This document shows, in pieces, positions 33,741-44,770 of a DNA stretch of 64,000 nucleotides (position 1 is the stretch's first letter; every line of letters starts with the position of its first letter). The notes below the pieces were generated by a model that was not told the DNA's origin, searched no databases, and saw nothing but the letters and a program-made list of their open reading frames with translations. The stretch is from Hyparrhenia diplandra (taxonomy: Eukaryota; Streptophyta; Magnoliopsida; Poales; Poaceae), in assembly GCA_015847255.1 (NCBI GenBank), contig JADLZK010007832.1, positions 62,001 through 126,000 of the forward strand. The letters run 5' to 3'. The translations under genes and the position numbers were made by a program.

Positions 33741-34277
33741 CTATATCTCGATGGCTTGAACGTCACACTCGAAAGCCTTCTTGAGGTCTCCTTTGATTGA
33801 AAGAATCCCAAATGGCGCCGGCATCTTTAGCAATAGATACGGGTAGTGTGGAATAGCCATGAATTTTGCAATTCTTTGGTCTCCCCATGATGGCGTGATA
33901 TGGTGACTTGAGATTTGCCACCGAACTTGATGTATTCTTTCCGATAATTTGATGGCGTCGAAGGTTCTTGGCGGGGTGGCTGCCCAATTTGGTATTCTTT
34001 GCTCGTCCGGGGAACTATCCCGTAGAAAGGGGTGTTTGATGGAGCAATCAATCACGAGAGATCCAGTCCCATCTTGTCGGTGTTTCGAGAATATGATGTT
34101 CAGCCACGCTCCTCCGTCGTCAATTACCTTGGTTCTTGTTACTCCAGCTATGGTGGGTTCTATCACCAAGGGATACAGGCCGGCGTTGCCTACGCTTGTC
34201 CATTGATCCTCCCTTGTAAACTGAATTGGGTATTGGGACCAGTTGAGGTAGCGTGGTGTTGCGGGCTCTGCTGCCAT
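33741..34277 (-). pseudogene. Retropepsin (protease) region, Tat-like element
   Basis: The sequence ends of gag lead into SQYPIQFTREDQW...YPLVIEPTIAGV, then TKVIDDGGAWLNIIF. This corresponds to the family motif (V/L)xDGG(S/A)xxNI(L/I)F in which the Asp is catalytic. The Asp and both Gly are kept. Frameshifts follow on the 3' side before reverse transcriptase. Confidence 0.75.
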
Positions 34278-34439
34278 GATCGATCGTAGTGCTAGCTTGT
34301 CTTGTCTCTTGCTCTTTGATCCGGGAACTCCAGAGAATATGACGTTTAGAGATCTTGTTGCTTTCTGAAAGTCTCCTGTTTTTTGTCCGTCATTGTTTTC
34401 TCCTTTGCTTTCTTGATCGTCCCTTTTCTGAGCTGAATC

Positions 34440-36569
34440 CCTTCCTTTATATCTCTCTTGGAAAGTTGTGCAGTCTCCAAGCGAGTGGTGAGCTCCGGGG
34501 TGGTAGACGCAAGGTAGATCTTCTAGCTTGATGCTGTCTTTGCCATTGCCGTTGCTCTTGTCGTTGTTGTACTTTGGCTTGTAGGGCTTCTTTGGCTTTT
34601 ACGCCAATGCGACCGTGTTGTGCGGCCCTCGCTTCTTATACTGGCGAGAGTTGGTGCATTTCTTTTTCGGGCCTTCCGTGTTCTTTCTCTCACGGGAAGC
34701 GATCACGGGTTCTTTCTTCGGCTCCGATCATCTTCTCAACTAGATGATCTTGAATTGTTCATTGGTCCTCGGGTTGTCCTTGTAGAAATCCGAGAACGCC
34801 ATCTCGAGAAATCCCATTACCGAAGGCGTCCACCACTTCTCTTTACGTGATGTCATGCACTTGGGACCTCATCTCGCCAAATCTTCGGTAGTAGTCTCTT
34901 AGGGATTCTCCTGGCTTCTGCTTGAGGCTCTTCAACTCGGCCTGCGTAATAGGATGGGCAAGGATTCCTGCGAAGTTGTCGCAGAATATTTTCTACAAGT
35001 CTTCCCAGTATCTTATTGAGCCCTCTTCGATCTTGTCGAACCATTGGAGCGGTAGAGCTTCTAGAGCCATGGGAAAGAAAACGACTTTTGCGTCATCATC
35101 TCCTCCGCCCGACTCAATGGATTGTGAGTAGACTCTCGAGCCATTGCTTGGGCTTTGTTTTCCCATCGTATTTCGAGTGGTTTGAAGGTTTGAACCGGCG
35201 AGGCGGTTTGACCTCACGAGTCTCTCCGCGATGCAAGGGAACCCTGTCGTAGCCCCTGTTGTCCTCCTTTCGGTTTGTCACGGCGGTCTTGCGCCCTTTG
35301 TCGGGGTTCTTGCGAGGTCTATATGAGGACTCGCGACTTCTTCTCGTCGGCTTTGCCTTGGGGTTGGATTGGCCCTCGAGGGGTCTCGGCTTCCGCCATC
35401 CCTCCGGGGTTGCCTTGAGTTTCGGGAGTTCTCCGGCGCTCCCAACCTCTCGAAGACATTGGACCGGCTTCTTGGTGCGTGCGAGTTGTTTGCCCTCGAC
35501 TGTGACCTGGCAGGATCTCTTTCTTGGATGGCTTTCTGAAGCGCTTCCTTGATGAGCCTCTCCTCGTCGTTCAGGTTTGAAGCAGTCTTTAGGCGGTTGA
35601 CCAACTCTTGCAGCTTCTCGTGCGTTATCGATGATCGTCTTGGCTTCTTTTTCGGACTTCATCTTCTTGTATTCGCGCGGGTCGGCTTGGTATTTGTTAG
35701 GGCTTGTTTGCGCTTTCCGCCCCTGTCTCGGCGTCCTCCCTTCAGCTTGTTTCTTCTTAGCCTTGAATGTATTTGGTCTTCTCCTTCGTCTTCTTGGGTT
35801 CTTTCGTCCGTCGAGATGTTCGATAGGCCTTCGTCGATGGATCGATGTCGGGGGCATCACGGAGGGTTAAGCGGCATCGCGGGCTCTTGCTACCATCAGT
35901 ATTTGATTGGCAGCGGTTGCCTTCGGTCGCCACTCCTTCCGTCCAGGGAAGATTCGTTGGTTGCCATCCCTGTTCATCGTCGCTTCTTGACGTTACGCCT
36001 TGTTGAGGGTCCTAGGCGGTGGATGATGCACTCCTCCGGTGTCCTTGTTAGGATGAGCCCTCGTTGTGCACCCTTCAAAGGAATCTCCAGCCTCCTTTTG
36101 AAAGTTGTCTTGATGCGCCTCGTGTGCGCGAACGCGGCTGCGTTGCGTAGTCCCGTTGGGAATTGATAAGGCAACTGGGTAGATACTCGAGTTGTCTCGG
36201 TTTCACCTTCTCTCTCGGGGTTAGGGTAGGATTCGAAAAAATTCTTTGCTGAATTGATTCCGGTTTCCTTATCACGAGTCGGAGTAGGAGTGCGACTTCG
36301 AGTTGTCTTGAGTCCGTCTTGGAACCTTGGATCTCTTCCTTCACCGAGTTCGTTTCGGTTTCGGTCCCGCGACGTAGTTCTCGAGTCGTTGTCGAGCTTG
36401 TTCTCCATTTTCGAGGCGATGTCGGTGGCGTCATTTGCTTTCGAGCTTCTCGGCGAGTTTTGATTCTTCGGTCTTGGTTTCCTCGATGGCGTAGCCGAAG
36501 TCTTGCCGTCGTGGTCGATCTCGCAAGTCCATGATCCGAAGATGATCGTCCTTTCGTCGGCGAGCCCAT
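34440..36569 (-). pseudogene. Gag region, Tat-like element
   Basis: A basic, Arg/Lys/Thr-rich leader (36569-35300) precedes the retrotransposon gag domain: KYDGKTKPKQWLE, VVFFPMALEALPLQWFDKI, then FAGILAHPITQAELKSLKQK-GESLRDYYRRFGEMR. A zinc-knuckle-like YHPGAHHSLGDC lies near 34490. Multiple frameshifts break the reading frame. Gag would form the virus-like particle of the element. Confidence 0.75.
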
Positions 36570-36627
36570 GATCTCGTGGTCTTGGGACTCGTGCTAAAAT
36601 TCGACGACGGCCCTACCGCGCGCCCGG

Positions 36628-37152
36628 TATCGATGTTTTACGGGCCGAGAGCCCGCCACGGGGTGAACCGGGCGGTTTGTTCGGGCCTCGATGAACACGG
36701 AGCCCGGCGGTTTGTTGCGCAGATTGACATGGAGAGTGGGGTTTTATTTGGTTCGGGCCCTCGATCCTTGATCGAGTAAAGACCTTTACGTCCGGTCGGC
36801 GTGAGCTTTTTTTTTGATTGATGGGGTCAACCGAGGATCGATTGTAAAGCTTACAAAGACTTGATGTGTTCAAGTTGCGCTCTCTCTCTGAGGCGCCCTT
36901 TGGCCGCCTTTTATAGTCCAAGGGGCCAAAGAGCTTACTACGGACCTAGTCGGATCTGAGAGAGGGTTGTCAGTAGAGGATTCGAACACCCGGACTCTTT
37001 ACATGGTAATCTGACTAGGATTCTATCCTGATTACAACAGAAGTCTACCGTAGCTATGCTTCCATTGCCTTCTGTGAGTTGTTAGTGGCCGCAGGCTAGG
37101 ATAGAATCCTGCGAACAACTCTGTAGAGTCCTTAGGTGATCCCGTATCCACA
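36628..37152 (-). repeat. 5' LTR of the Tat-like element
   Basis: It pairs with 23410-23931. Its inner end is TATCGATG instead of TGTCGATG, a terminal mutation that would impair integrase recognition. The primer-binding site next to it (complement of about 36605-36627) is degenerate. Confidence 0.9.
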
Positions 37153-37157
37153 GGCAC

Positions 37158-39128
37158 CTCCCCCTATGTCAAAGCATATGTCAATCCATTTGAATTCTTG
37201 AGGGTAGCCTTCTTGAGTTGAATTGATCACTTAAAGTTGAGGATCACTTGTGGAACCACTATTGATACACTAAGTATCACTTGAGTGAGCAAGAATACCA
37301 CGTGAACGAAAAATACCACGTGTATGAATATGATATATCTTGCAATGTGGTAGCCACTTGAAAAGATTTGTCAATAGCATCCAATTCTTGAACTATATTG
37401 TTTCCATGAGCTTCTTTCTCTTTGACTTGATCTAGATCACTTGCACAAATAATCTAACTCGGTTTGAACCAATGACAAGCTTCTTCACACCTCATGCTAA
37501 GGGTTATCTTGACAATGTTGAGTTGAAGTACTTGAATGCTCATTCTCTAGATCAAATACTATGGGGTTACTAGCTCATGAACATGTCATATGCCACCACT
37601 AGATCATATAGAGCATAGAAGCAATAGTGGTACCATATAAACATTAAAAACATTTGATTTTCATGAATGTTCACTATGTATGACTATATGCACTAGCAAG
37701 TCCTTAGCAAAGTATGAATGCATATGTCAAACAATTTCACCTTGCTATGTTAGAGTAGAGGATAGTCATTAGATTCCAATTTAGCTTTCCAACTAGCATC
37801 TTGAAGTCCAATTCAATAGCTTGGTGAAGACAATATCTATCAATATGAATTCCATGCTTCACCCATATGAATTGAAAACCACTAATGATCAAGTGCACTT
37901 CTTGTTGTGGTTGGCTTGCTTTCTTTTGACCTTTGCTTGCATGAGAGAATACCACTTGAAATTTGCATGAAACATCTCTCAATTTGAGTGTTGCTTGCTT
38001 CTCTAGATCAACCCATTTGATTTCTTCAACTAAGCATCTCCAATAGTTCCTAGAATCTCACTTCCATGTTAGCCATCCAAGCCGGTGCTCGGTTTACCTA
38101 CAGATGGCGGCATGCCCCGACGGGAGAAGTGACCTCTATCCAAGAACCATTCTTGATACTCATTTGATTTAACCTTGGATCTTTTTTAAGTCATTTTCTT
38201 TCTACCAAAGATATCCAATGATCACTTGAAATCATTTCTTGCTCTCCATCTTGAGCTTGGTCTTGATCTTCAATAAGAGTACTAGATGTGTACAAAGTAC
38301 ACTCCCCCAAAATCAATAGCCTTTTGTACTCATGCTTGTCATGCTTCTAACTCAATTCAAAATCAAACTTAGGTGCCTCAAACACTTGTCAACATGATTC
38401 CAACTTGAGGACCTTTCAATGAGAGTGACTCTTGATCAAATCAATAATTGTAACTTTTCCGGCAGATTTTGTACATCTCAAAGAATAAACCATAACTCTC
38501 AATGTACATGTTGGAATGCCACGAAATTTTGTGGAGATGTTCAACACTAATTCATCTAGCAGCCATAAAAATTTTAGCTTCATACTCCTTCTAGATTGCT
38601 ACCAGTTTTCACATCTTTTCACACTACTATATGCTGAAAACAGCTGCAACATAGTTGACAAGTTCCACTCCAAAACCGAAGTATCCCTTATCTTCTCATC
38701 ATGAAACTTTTACAGAATCTTGTATCATAAGTATAGAGCATGCATACCAAATTTCAAGCCATTCCAATAAGATTTGATCATCCAAATATGGCTAATATCA
38801 CAGCTCACTCAGATTTTGCAATAGTAGACAGATTTGAGCAATTGAGCTATGGTTCACTAATATGAATCAAACTTGAAGCCAACTTGTTTGAATACCATCA
38901 CAAGACATATACCAAATGAAATAACATACTAAAAGTCATCTCATGATCATATCCATTCAAACCAACTCAAATTTGATCACTAAGCAATTAATCCATTCAA
39001 TCATCTCATAGCAAGCAACATATGCATATATATCCAATTCAATCAACTCATATGCATCCAAATATGTGTGATCAACTAGAATATACGTTTGTAGATCATG
39101 ATCATCAACTAGCAAGCTTCAACTTGAA
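37158..39128 (-). other. Non-coding interior of the SIRE-like element
   Basis: About 2 kb of AT-rich sequence lies between the gag remnant and the nested Gypsy insertion. Reverse transcriptase, integrase and RNase H motifs were looked for and not found. Confidence 0.65.
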
Positions 39129-40390
39129 TCATTTGCAAGCCATCAAATAATTTGCAAGCCATCTTCCACTTTTGGTCATCTTCTTCTTAATGAACCCAAG
39201 ACCACTCTTGTCATGAAGGCTTCTTGGATTCTTCACTATTTGCTCGAAGAGGACCTTGGAGTTGTAGCACCTCTCTAACCGATTGCTCAAATTCTTCACT
39301 TTCTTTTTGAGCTCATCATTCTCCTTCAAAAGGTTAGTCTCACAAGACATAGGAGAAGAACAAACATCTAAATGTGAAGAACATGGCATATCCAATAACA
39401 TATCACAAGAGGTGGATACATGCTTCTTGCCTACATCACAAGGGTTAGCACAAATATGTGATTGATAAATTGACCCATGTGATGAGCTCTCACTAGTTTT
39501 AAATTTTTCATTTGAAAATTTCTTAGTGAGAAAAGCATGGTCTTGTACCAAGTTATCATGAGTAACACTAAGTTCCTCATGAGCCAATTTTAGCACATCA
39601 TGTGAACAAGTAGTAACATAAAGTAGATGCTCTTGTTGTTCACATGTTTTCTTTAGAAAAGAGTTTTCATTTTCCAAGTTCATTGTTTTAGCTTTCTCTT
39701 TTCTAAAGACATGGTCATGCTAGCAAGTCTACTAACAAGCTCATCATATGAATCATGGTGATCAATCACATTGTCATTTGATACCTTGGTGTCACCTAGT
39801 GACATGAGACAATATGTTGATGTAGTGGATGAACTTGGAGTAGCATCATCAACCCGAGCATGAACCATCATCATTGCCATCAAGTGTGCTTGAGGTAGTA
39901 TCATCACTTGCATCATTTGAAGCATCTTCATCAACCTTGTCAAGTGAACTTGTGGTAGTTCGATCATCATCTTCACTTGACCATGAGGTGGAGCAATGTT
40001 GCTCATCATCCTCATGAACCACCACCTTTGGCGCCTCATCCTCCTTGTACTTGCCATCGTCCCATGTGGAGGCAACGCCATAGGTGTGCTTGATGTCCTC
40101 CCACAACACATGTGCGGACACCTTAGTGTTCACCTCCTCAAACACATCAAAACTCAAAGAATTGATTAGATACCAAAAAGCTTTTGAATCAAGTTCAAAA
40201 GATCCCTTTGAGCTTTGGTGAGATTCTTATGGTCCATTGCAAAGGTGAGACCACTTGTGATAACCCACCACACTTTAGGTCCCATGGCACGAAAATGATC
40301 AAGCATATGGTGTTTCCACCGTGTAAAGTGTGTGCCATCAAAAATATGTGTGTCACTCAAACAAGCATCACTAAACCCTCTAGTTTCCAT
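39129..40390 (-). pseudogene. Gag-like gene of the SIRE-like element
   Basis: It starts METRGFSDACLSDTHIFDGT 33 bp after the primer-binding site. It continues with FTRWKHHMLDHF, then after a shift LDSKAFWYLINSLSFDVFEE, typical Copia gag (UBN2-like). Next is an acidic Asp/Ser/Thr stretch, then CLMSLGDTKV...SYDELVSRLASM. A long coiled coil follows (NENSFLKKTCEQQEHLL, LLKENDELKKKVKNLSNRLE). Such a zinc-knuckle-poor, coiled-coil gag is usual in grass SIRE/Maximus relatives. At least three frameshifts occur (near 40175, 39860 and 39690). No pol follows. Confidence 0.7.
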
Positions 40391-40423
40391 CCTCTCGAGC
40401 GGTTAAGACCACTAAAAGAGAGA

Positions 40424-40440
40424 CCACGGCTTTGATACCA
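40424..40440 (-). promoter_or_regulatory. Primer-binding site of the SIRE-like element
   Basis: The minus-strand sequence TGGTATCAAAGCCGTGG lies 2 nt inside the 5' LTR. TGGTATCA(G/A)AGC is the usual Copia site for initiator tRNA-Met priming, which fixes the element orientation as minus. Confidence 0.85.
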
Positions 40441-40442
40441 CG

Positions 40443-42944
40443 TGAAGGGTCGAGATGGGGACTAGAGGGGGGGTGAATAGTCCCTTTTAAAAACTAATCG
40501 CACCGGCTAACCGAAACAAATGCGGAATTAAACTTATCGGTCTAGCCAAGACTTCACCCTTCTAACTAAGACTCTAAATCACCTCACAAAAGATCCTACA
40601 CAAGAAGAGTGAGGTGACAAGCTTAGCTTGAGCTCCTAATCAATTCTAATGCAAGGTCACACAAATCTAAGCACTAGTACTTCAAGCACAAGAGAGCTCC
40701 TACAAAATTCTAGTTAGCGCAAGCACAAAGCCCCTAAGCTCACTAGGTGCACAATGGACAAGGCAACACACGCCTAACCCAAAGGCTCAAATTATCTAGC
40801 TACACAAGCTAAGCAAAGTAACTAATCAAGCTACACAAGCTAGATAGTCACAACTACTCTACTCAAGCACAAGCACAATATATATGAATGTAAGAACAAA
40901 GCTTGAGAACAAGAGAATGCAAACCACCGCGAAGTGTGGACACAGGATGACACAGGTGATTTTTTACCGAGGTCGCGGGAAGCTTACCAACTTCCCCCTA
41001 CTCCTCGTTGTGTCGACCAACACTTTAGTGGTTCCACGGTTTGGCGAATCACCCGGTGATGATTCTCAAGCTTAATGGCCAGTGCCAAATCCCACAGCTG
41101 GGAGCTCGATCGAGACACTCACACAGTGTGAGTTCTCTAGCCAATCCCTCAGAGGGTACCGTGTGAACCCACACACAAGTGTGGTAGCTCAATGACACGC
41201 TCCACTAGAGTTGCTCTTCACGATCCCCGCGAGGTGAGCACGAACCTCTCACAATCTCTTCTCCGGAGCACCGCACAATCTTCTTTGCGTGCTTCACGAA
41301 GTCTCAATCTCCAAACCGTCTAGGTGATGACAATCACCAAGAGTAATAGAAAATCCACAATAGCAATAACCACCTAGTGCCACAAATATGAATCTCGAAA
41401 TGCAATGCACTAGGTATCCCAATCCCCTTTCAAATTAGCTCTAATCTTGAGTGGAATTAAATGAGGAATAGGTGGATCTTCAACCTCTCATCCACACCCA
41501 CCAAGGGCTCTCACTCTCTCCTTGAAATCTCAGCTCAAAACATGGAAGAGAGATGAGGAGAGGATGAACCCTAACTCACCTAGAGAAAGGGGAAGCAGCT
41601 CACTGTGTTGTTTTCAGTTGAGGCAAGAGCTATCCAGCACGGAGGGGAACAAGCACCTTATATCCCTGCTAGCACTCCAGGCCACCAACGGCTCCAACCC
41701 AACGGTCGGCACCCACCTCGGCACTTCCGTCGGCAGCGGCAGCACATCATCTGCTCTCTCGGTCTCCAATGGCCAAGCAGCGGCGGCCGGATATTTTTGT
41801 TACGAAGGAAACTGACGGGACGCTCCTCTGTACGCAGCAGCCAGTAAGTCATCGAGCAGCTTTGGGCTTCGTAGCTCCCTGGGCCAGCAGCGCCACCAGT
41901 TGTGCAGCAGCCTGGTCAAAACGGACGAGTGGGCCGCTAGCTCCATGCCTGAAAACAACGGACGACTGGGCCAGCAGCTATTTTCTTCGTGGGCTTCACT
42001 CAACATCAATCCTGACCTGGGCTAAGCAAGCAGCAGCAACAGGTGACATGGTCCATCGACGCAACAGCAGCTCGGCAACTTGTCCCAGCTCGCCAAACAG
42101 CAACAGCACATCGTGCCTTTTCAATTTGAAAATCACGTCCACCAGTCCATGCTTAGCAAAGCTAGGAAGCTAGCTAGTTAGCCATGCAAGTGCTCAACAT
42201 ATATACGTATATACAGCTTGTGCATGTACAAACATTTCCACCGTCCAAGCAAGGACGTGTATGTGCACACCATATATATGTGTATATATTGCTCTTCTTT
42301 TTCCTTTTTTAAATATTCAATCAATTCTTGATCCAAATATTTTTTGCTATCTCCTCCAAATATGTCAAACCATATTAGCACTTGAGGAAGCATTTCTTCA
42401 AGATATTTCCAACTCACCAAACCACCAAGCCCCAATGCATATGCAAAACGAATTTCAACTTAGTGGCACTAGGTGAGTAAAGTACGGTTATCAAACCTAA
42501 ATCCGGTCATAAACTTCTCTAAGCTCCTCATGACCGGCGAAAAGAAATGTCCTATAGGTTATACCTTTGCCTTGCGCATTTCCATTTCGCTCCATCTCCA
42601 AGTGTCGATGCAACACATGCATCAACACAATCAAGAATGATATGATCCACTTCATATCATCACATGACCTACTTGGTCCATCGATCTTGACCTCACTTGC
42701 TCTTCACCGTTGCGTCGGTCCGTCGGCGCCAAGTCCCTCGACTTGCCCTTCACACTTGCAACTGGTCCATCAAGCCAAGCCTTGTCTTAATTTTCACCAC
42801 CTTGGTCATATGACTCCATGTCATGTTTCATATGCAAAAAGCTCCTCTATTGCATCATCACTTGTGAACTAATCTCCGTGTATAATCTCAATCACACATA
42901 TTAGTTCACCTAATGTTGACACTCAATTACCAAAGGACCTTTCA
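40443..42944 (-). repeat. 5' LTR of the SIRE-like element
   Basis: It is near-identical to 19922-22508. Its outer end TTCA is followed directly by the CCTTC duplication (42945-42949). Confidence 0.92.
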
Positions 42945-42949
42945 CCTTC

Positions 42950-43140
42950 CTGGCTTCTTGGCTTCCTGGAATCCATGCGGCTATTTCTTTAAACACCAAA
43001 ATAGCACATCTGATTTTGCCGAGCAAGATATGCTCGTGAACAGAGTACTCTTTCAGCCATTCCAGCTTCCCATCGATATCTAAAATGCAGAATCTGCCCG
43101 TGAACAGAGTACTCCTTCAGCCATTCCAACTCAGTACCGA
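42950..43140 (-). pseudogene. Unrecognised coding-like fragment with local duplication
   Basis: On the minus strand a frame reads GKLEWLKEYSVHEHILL then GKIRCAILVFKEIAAWIPGS, which looks protein-like. The segment encoding LEWLKEYSVH occurs twice about 64 bp apart (near 43036 and 43099). I do not recognise the family. The SIRE-like element inserted at its left edge. Confidence 0.3.
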
Positions 43141-43501
43141 CATTCTGTTGCCTTCTTTCACCGTGTCAAAGTGCACATCGATATCTTAAAAGCAGTTGCT
43201 GCAAACCAAACAAATACAGACTCCGTTAAATCTGCCAGCAACCCTTATAGCCTTTTTCTTTTTTGCAAAACCTATTTGATGATGTAACCAGCAGGAAAAT
43301 GTAGTAGCTCATCTAACAGGCTTCACATCTAAAACCATAAGTGGCCAGGATTTCGGATCAGCATTTAGTAGGGGAACGAGCAAATCAAGTCGCATTGTAA
43401 TGAAATCCCCAAATTGTTTGCAAATCCTGAAAACGTAGATGATAATTTCCCCAAATCCCCCCTCGAACAGTAACTCAACTGAGGATGGACCCGGGATGAT
43501 G
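43141..43501. other. Intron-like DNA between the two fragments
   Basis: No gene is seen. The sequence is AT-rich and consistent with an intron between the coding-like fragments on either side. Confidence 0.35.
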
Positions 43502-43690
43502 TTACCTTGGCTGTTTCATCGTCATCGTCGTTAGTTTGGGCACGGCGGCACCATCAGCGTGGTCCATTCGAACTTGCCGTCCTTGGTGGAGAGAGTGGAG
43601 TAGAGGAGGACCTGGTCGTGCCAGAGGCCTCAACCGCGCCCGGGGCGAACCTCGTCCGAGCCAAGGCCGTGCCCCATGACCTCTAGGGTT
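43502..43690 (-). pseudogene. Unrecognised exon-like fragment
   Basis: On the minus strand, MGHGLGSDEV...(stop)...LWHDQVLLYSTLSTKDGKF then EWTTLMVPPCP leads to a Glu/Asp-coding end and a good donor CCAAG|GTAACA at 43502. One in-frame TGA and a shift after CPN break it. DGKFEW here and GKLEW at 42950-43140 may be related or coincidental. Family unknown. Confidence 0.3.
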
Positions 43691-44040
43691 TGGCGCGTCG
43701 GCGTCTGCTGCCGCGCGCGGGGCGGGCCAGGGGACCCAGCGTGGTGGCGCGAAGGGAGGCGAATGGGAGGCGGGAGGAAGGCAGCAGAAGGTGGGGAGAG
43801 GCGGACTGCAAGCGTCTTGTAGCGTTGGGCGCCGGCGGCCCGGCGGCAAGAGGGCGAGCTCGGAGAGAGGGGATGTCGGCGAGGGGAGTCGGGTGTGCTT
43901 TTCTTTGCTTTTGGTAGTCAAGATTATTTTTTGAAACCCACGGGCGGGGGCGGGGAGCGGGGCGAGCTTTCGTTTTCGACCAGGAGGAGGCTGGAGTGGG
44001 GCGAGGGACGATATCATCTCGGGCTTTTTGGTGGTAGGAT

Positions 44041-44370
44041 TTATTTATTTGAATCTTTAAAAATCATAGTAAATCAAAGAGAAATCATAAAATAGAAAAT
44101 CTATTTTTATACTCCACATGTGCATGTCTACACAGTGAATATATAATATGGTATGCTTCAGTACAAAATTTTTATTATAGCTTTAGATCTATATTTTTGT
44201 GTAATTTATTGAAATAATTCGTACACTGCAATTTCTATAATTATTTTTTTTTTAGACTAAAGCATATCATATTATATATTCAGTGTGTAGATCTACTCAT
44301 GTGGAGTCTAACAAACTTGGATTTTATATTTTATGATTTTTCTGTGATTTACTATGATTTTTCAAAGATT
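44041..44370. repeat. Inverted repeat, arms of about 120 bp
   Basis: Left arm 44045-44170 (TGAATCTTTAAAAATCATAG...ACACAGTGAATATATAATAT) and right arm about 44250-44365 are complementary. Both are related to dispersed repeat 'A' (copies at 13025 and 44395). A short spacer lies between. It is probably part of the same TE family in head-to-head arrangement. Confidence 0.7.
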
Positions 44371-44394
44371 CACCAAATAAATAAAAAAAGAAAA

Positions 44395-44735
44395 AGACAA
44401 AACTTTCATAGCAAAAAACTTTATATTAAAGTATATAATATTATAAATTTATTGTGTAGATCTAATCATGTGGAGTCCAATAAAATTGGATTTTTCATTT
44501 CATGATTTTTCTATGATTTACTATGTTTTTTCAAAGATTCAAGGATTTTTTTAAAAAGAAAAGGCCTCAAAATCGTGGTTCTTGTAGCAATACCGCCCTC
44601 AAAACCGCTCGAGGGAGGTAATTTGCATGGTTTGAAAAGTTGAGGGAGGTGATTTGTCGGGTTTTTGGCGTTGAGGGAGGAAAAGTGAACTTTCGTGATA
44701 GTTGTGGGAGGCAATATGGACTTTTTCCAAAATAT
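44395..44735 (-). repeat. Dispersed repeat 'A', copy 2
   Basis: This is the inverted copy of 13025-13368, sharing AGGGAGGTAATTTGCATGGT, TTGAAAAGTTGAGGGAGGTG and the downstream GAAAAATC-type AT-rich segment. Confidence 0.7.
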
Positions 44736-44770
44736 ATTGGATCGGTTTGGTTTGGGTAGTCATGAAAATG

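Larger units (their letters stand above)
23405..37157 (-). mobile_element. Tat-lineage Gypsy LTR retrotransposon
   Basis: The body is 23410-37152, with the target duplication GGCAC at 23405-23409 and 37153-37157. LTRs are 23410-23931 and 36628-37152 (about 523 bp; minus-strand ends TGTGGATACGGG...CATCGACA, with the final CA of the 5' LTR mutated to TA at 36628-36629). A purine tract GCTCGGGGGCT precedes the 3' LTR. Gag, protease, reverse transcriptase, RNase H, a second archaeal-type RNase H and integrase are recognisable in that order. The dual RNase H and the long repeat-rich 3' region are Tat/Ogre (RIRE2/Retand) features. Most frames carry frameshifts or stops. Confidence 0.93.
19917..42949 (-). 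mobile_element. SIRE/Maximus-like Copia LTR retrotransposon (host of nested insertions)
   Basis: The element body is 19922-42944, flanked by CCTTC at 19917-19921 and 42945-42949. LTRs of about 2.5 kb (19922-22508 and 40443-42944) start TGAA and end TTCA. On the minus strand the primer-binding site TGGTATCAAAGCC follows the 5' LTR (40440-40424), and a purine tract AAAAAGGGGGAGAT precedes the 3' LTR (22522-22509). The long LTR, initiator-Met primer site and coiled-coil-bearing gag suit the SIRE/Maximus lineage. After removing the nested Gypsy element the interior is about 4.2 kb. It contains gag-like sequence only; no protease, integrase or reverse transcriptase was found. It is therefore non-autonomous. 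Confidence 0.9.

Noticed and set aside
41522..42173. Overlapping plus-strand frames repeated at 21079-21475
   Set aside because: They lie inside both LTRs of the SIRE-like element, so their duplication is the LTR pair and not a conserved gene.
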